A stretch of DNA of 64,000 nt, taken from assembly GCA_013396915.1 (NCBI GenBank), contig VWZL01002222.1:62001-126000 (forward strand), in the 5' to 3' direction. This DNA is from Stercorarius parasiticus. Lineage: Eukaryota > Chordata > Aves > Charadriiformes > Stercorariidae. A program made the translations under genes and the position numbers. Positions 59,829-64,000 of this stretch are shown here, piece by piece. The notes below the pieces were generated by a model that saw only the letters and a program-made list of their open reading frames with translations, was not told the origin of the DNA and made no database searches. Each line of letters begins with the position of its first letter. Position 1 is the first letter of the stretch.

Positions 59829-62800
59829 TCTTCCTTTTTTGGATGGTGATCCATCTCTCTATCTTTGTGAAAAAACTTTGGATTTTCTCTCCATCTTTGT
59901 GAAAACAATTACACAATCCAGTATGAACTGAGCCATGCCTCATGCAGCCTCCTTGCCTCACTTGGTGCATGTATCAGAAGCAGCATAGCACTTTGGCGTA
60001 GCACTAGGTATTCCACAAGCTCATCCCATTTGCTAGTTTAATCCGCATCAATACTGCTATCCTCCATGCTCCACCTCATCCTCTGAAAAGAAATGCAAAT
60101 GAATGAGATTTATAGCCTGGGATGTTTTCAAGTTTTCAAACAAGGTGGGGCTTCCACTGCCCACCACGCTCAATGAAGACCCTTTGGTTGCAAATTCCTG
60201 TGACTGAGCAACTGTGTGTGCACGTCAGTAACACTGCCCAAGAGTGCCAGCATCCTCCACCCCCTCCTTTTCTGGTTTAGAAGCACATTGCAAAGCCTGC
60301 TTGAATTGCTTGGCCCCGTGCTGTGCAAACAAGTGATGCAGGACCCATCTGTAATCATAGTAGACTCTTCTGCATATATTAACTTCAGCCGTGCCTTAAA
60401 AACAATGGGTATGTCCACAGCACTGATCACCTCTACCTCATTCACTCCTGCCTGGTCAGTAGTCCAGCCTCTGCTCAAGACCAGCCCCTGCTCAAGACCC
60501 CCAAGAACCTGGCCTTCCGGTTGGGTTTCTAGGTACCGGCAACATCTGGTCTTGCAGTCAGCAGATCTCAGCCTGATTGCAAATAAACACCACCAACCCC
60601 ACACCCTCCAGCATGAAACACCAGTATGATTTTGTAAGGAGAGCTCTCTCATGAACCTAAAATGGACTTTTCGGAGAGTTCTGTCCACTCCTGGGTATTT
60701 TAGGGCTTCTTACCTTTCTTTCTAGAAGACTCCAGGCACTGGGAAGGGCAGACAGTAATGGTCACTGCCTGGCTAGACTGGAATGACACAGACCCTTAGG
60801 CAGAAAGTGGCCAGAGGCAAAGCTCAGGCTTGTGGAGGCTGGTTCACTGACAGTGGACTACATACAGCCTTTTTCTGTGTGAAAACTAGCACAACTGATG
60901 GGGCTGAGATGCCTGAAATGACTTGGTAACGCAACACAAACCCAGCCAAACTGTTTCAGGGCAGCAATACGAATCTGTCCAACATTGCTATGATGATGAA
61001 CTGTCATTGCACAAAGTAAATTTCCTGGTTTCCATCCTCTTGTAATGGTCAGCTGTCCAGATCACAAAAATAACATGTGCTAATTGGCACCTACCTCAGC
61101 AGAGAGCCCAATGATTAGAAAGACATGGAGAATGAACTCCAAGCTTGAGGTGATACCTCTAGGTCAGAGATGAGCAAAAATTGGCAAGGGAAGAGAAATA
61201 GCCACTTCCTCTACCTGCGCTGTTGATGAATAAAGGACTTTATATTCCAAAACTGTCAATCTGGCTTTTTTCCCCCCCAGCAGCACAAGTTTCCCTAATA
61301 AATAGAAATTAAATTTGTTCAAATTTCAAGCTGTAGGGAAAGGAGCTTGGGTCTATTTTAATGGCCTCTTTATAAAGGAGCAGGAGGAATAATGGGTAGT
61401 CTCCATGTTACTGTGTTAACAAGCTTCCATTGCTGATAATGGACACCCTAATACACTGTGGAGAACAAAGTGCATCAGGTCCGCACACACTGGGCAGGGA
61501 GAGGGCTGGCAAACTGAAACCTTCCAGTTACTTTGCATCCTCTCCTAACTATTTTTACCTGCATTTCCAAGAAACTTTTTCAATGTCAGGAGGTGAAAAC
61601 GACAACTTATGTAGGGAGAGATAAGGAGCAGCATCAGACACAAATAAAAGGCATTGTAACGAACAAAGGAGTTGCTGAATTCTTAGAGAAGAGCAAACAC
61701 AAGTTTCATGGATCAGGAATAAAAATGAGTCTATAGGAGTGGGAAGCATCTTAATATCTGCTTGCCTAAAACCAAATTAAACCTCGAAGAAATCACGAAG
61801 AGGAGCTTCTTATAAAACGGTATGCAGACACTAGAAAGAGGAAAGGGAGAATGGCAGCAGACAATAAACAGCAATGTACTTCAGATGCAAGCAGTTCCCT
61901 CACTGTGCCATTTCCACTGCAAGGTATACATCCATAACTTTTGACAGAGTGAAATACAGCGCAGCAATATCACCTCTGAATCTTTTCTTTACTTCTGCTG
62001 CAAAACCCACCGAGCACAGCTGTGACTTTACAGGAGTCGTAATCAGAACGTAACGGAGGAAGAAAATGGGGAAGTTCTGATCAGTGGAGGACAAACTGAT
62101 CAGCCCCAGAACAAACAAACTACAAAGAAAGATTGCAAAATATGCTAGTGCAGAGCATCCTTATTAACTGGCAGTGACAGACAAAACAGGCATCAGTGAG
62201 AGAAGGTTTGGGAATTATCAGTAATCAGCTGAAACCGAATGCATGCCACATCAATACCAAGAAGGGACAGATCAGCATCAGATTTAGCATCCAACAAATA
62301 TGGCCACCACTGGCCAGTACCATGTGAGACTGGGCAGTCTCAGATCCTCTGTCACTTGAAGCCTTTTGCTGGAGGGCTGATGGCTGCATTGTAAGCTGAT
62401 TTTGATTATTAAAAATACAGGTTGGGCTATTACAGATACGTGTTCAGCACTGCAATGAAAGGTCTTAGGTATGTAAATTGATTAAGCGTTTATAACTGAA
62501 ACACAGGAGCAGGACCAAAATGCATCCCAGTTCTGGATGAAATAGCAATAGCCTCCAATGCAGACCTGAAGTGTGTATTTATAATGCCCACAAAACAATA
62601 TCTACTTCAATTCTCCCCTTCCCCCAGGCTCCCAGGAGCGGTCTGTCTTGTAGAGGTTTATTCCGTAGTCATTAGCAGAGCCTTACATCAGAAAACTGAT
62701 CAGCAGTACTACTGTGTCTATACAGATATTATCTAAAGTGAATTGACACTGTTAGATTTTTCAACAACTTAACAAAAAAATCAATATTAAACCAGGCAAT

Positions 62801-64000
62801 CTAAGCCTAACCAGTTTGTATATGGAGAATTTCTATACTGTTTACAAACTGACAAATCAGATCTCAAATTCTCACTTACAAGTGTAGTGTATTAAAAGCT
62901 ACTTAAGGCAAGTTTGTTCCCTCAAAGTAATTAAAAAAGGAAGTTTCTTTTCACTCATATCTATATTTCCTTTTACAGTTTTCTTTCAAAAATCCATGAA
63001 AACTGAAAACTTAACTTTCCAGTAGCTGAAAGAAAAAATGTTTCTTCTTAATTTCTGAGAAATTAAATAGTGAAATCTTGACATTTAAGAAAAAAAAAAT
63101 CAGTCTGATTTAAATGCCATTCTCTGTCAAAAGAAAATGTTTCAGTAAAAACATTTTGATCAACACCCATTACATTCTGCCTAATCTGTACATGCCTGAT
63201 TGTGCCATCTGCTTTATTGGGGTGACTCCTGGAGAACCAATTTAGCCAAACAAACAAGAATGACTGTTACTTATTCGAGACAGAATTAGAGTGAACTTCA
63301 GAGAAACTTATTTAGCCATCGCCAAACAGCAGAGTGAAGCTTTGAGGTGTAAAATTATACCCATTGCAGCAGAGTAGGAAGTGAAGGTTTGCCCCTGGGG
63401 CAGATGCAAAGGAGGTGGACCTCAATTATTTTAACTGTGGAAGAAAAATAATGCTTGATTTGCAACCCAGTAAGTGCTATGGCACAAGGAGGGGAAGAAG
63501 GAGGAAAGAAAATGCCGAAAAGCCAAACACAAGGGGAAAATTCACTCTTTTCCTCACCAGTCACTGTCTGCAGTTCAAGAAAAAGCAGCAGAAATACCAA
63601 ACATGTACTGCTCCCCGACCCTGCAGAAGTTTTCAGGTCCTCATGTTTCCTCTTTTCCACATTACTTTGCTGCTGCATCCTTCACTCACCCGCTCCTCTC
63701 AGGAAGCTTCACAGGGCAGAGGCGACCTGCTCTAACCAGCTTGGAGAGCAAAGGAGCTGCCTTTGATTGATTTGGTATGTTTTCTTCCTAAATTATTATT
63801 CTGTTCATCATGTCACAAGGATGCCCCAGTTAGAAGAATGTGCCTGAAAAGATCAGTGACCAGCTAGGACATTATGGTTAGTGCTCCATAATACAGCCAC
63901 TCAAAGCTTCTCAGTGACAGCAGAGAGCAAGCTTGGGCTTTCTGATCTAAACACTCAAACTTTCCTATGCTCAAGTAAAAGAAGAGTCTTCACTGCCTGC
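59829..64000. other. Unique noncoding sequence, no gene seen
   Basis: Between 60170 and 60688 both strands are open over much of the stretch (172 codons minus, 137 plus). Within it lies a 17-bp imperfect tandem duplication, CCAGCCTCTGCTCAAGA (60464-60480), repeated at 60481-60497 with one change. No domain was recognised. The rest is ordinary AT-leaning sequence with a short A run near 63090-63098. Confidence 0.5.

Noticed and set aside
59710..59970. Phe/Leu/Ser-rich minus-strand frames
   Set aside because: Translation of the polypurine low-complexity tract.
1..64000. CRISPR arrays, operons, rRNA, tRNA, prophage or bacterial mobile elements
   Set aside because: None of the expected structures is present; the repeats and the sparse open frames are those of vertebrate nuclear DNA.

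Overview
The window looks like AT-leaning, gene-poor nuclear DNA from a sauropsid, most likely a bird. The main evidence is a 5'-truncated CR1 LINE on the minus strand (31307 to about 32040). Its 3' end carries the short ATCATAG-type tail repeats typical of CR1, and it still encodes recognisable reverse transcriptase pieces. It is the only young-looking interspersed repeat I can see in 64 kb, which fits the low repeat load of bird genomes. An assembly gap of 39 N lies inside it, and a single N follows a poly-A run at 29144, so this is draft-type sequence.

I found no protein-coding gene, exon or RNA gene that I can support. Every open stretch read in all six frames is short, lacks a recognisable domain outside the two LINE copies, and fits chance or low-complexity sequence. 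The longest (199, 190 and 172 codons) were examined and left as unsupported. There are no rRNA, tRNA, CRISPR, operon or bacterial features. Intergenic desert and a very large intron cannot be told apart from this sequence alone.

Layout: 1-5760 is unique sequence with one MIR-like relic and a CA-rich tract. At 5761-5876 there are three back-to-back inverted repeats, led by a perfect 32-bp palindrome. 6600-8230 is AT-rich sequence followed by a long purine tract with a (GGAA)n microsatellite. 11016-11842 holds a small CpG-rich patch, a G-rich run and a 75-nt alternating purine-pyrimidine tract. 15580-31300 is mostly unique sequence with short homopolymers, a polypyrimidine tract, a probable MIR relic and a possible old CR1/L3 relic. 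31307-32040 is the CR1. 39995-43560 holds two old MIR-type SINE relics and a decayed L2-type LINE with an intact YADD box. 45600 carries a G-quadruplex candidate. 54405-54540 is another MIR relic. 57240-57720 is a CpG-bearing, homeobox-site-rich stretch that is my best candidate for a conserved noncoding element. 58293-59828 holds a CA repeat and a long A/purine tract.

No new multi-gene system is visible. The items most worth a second look are the palindrome cluster at 5761, the L2 reverse transcriptase relic, the mis-sized gap inside the CR1, and the candidate regulatory patches at 11.0 kb and 57.4 kb.
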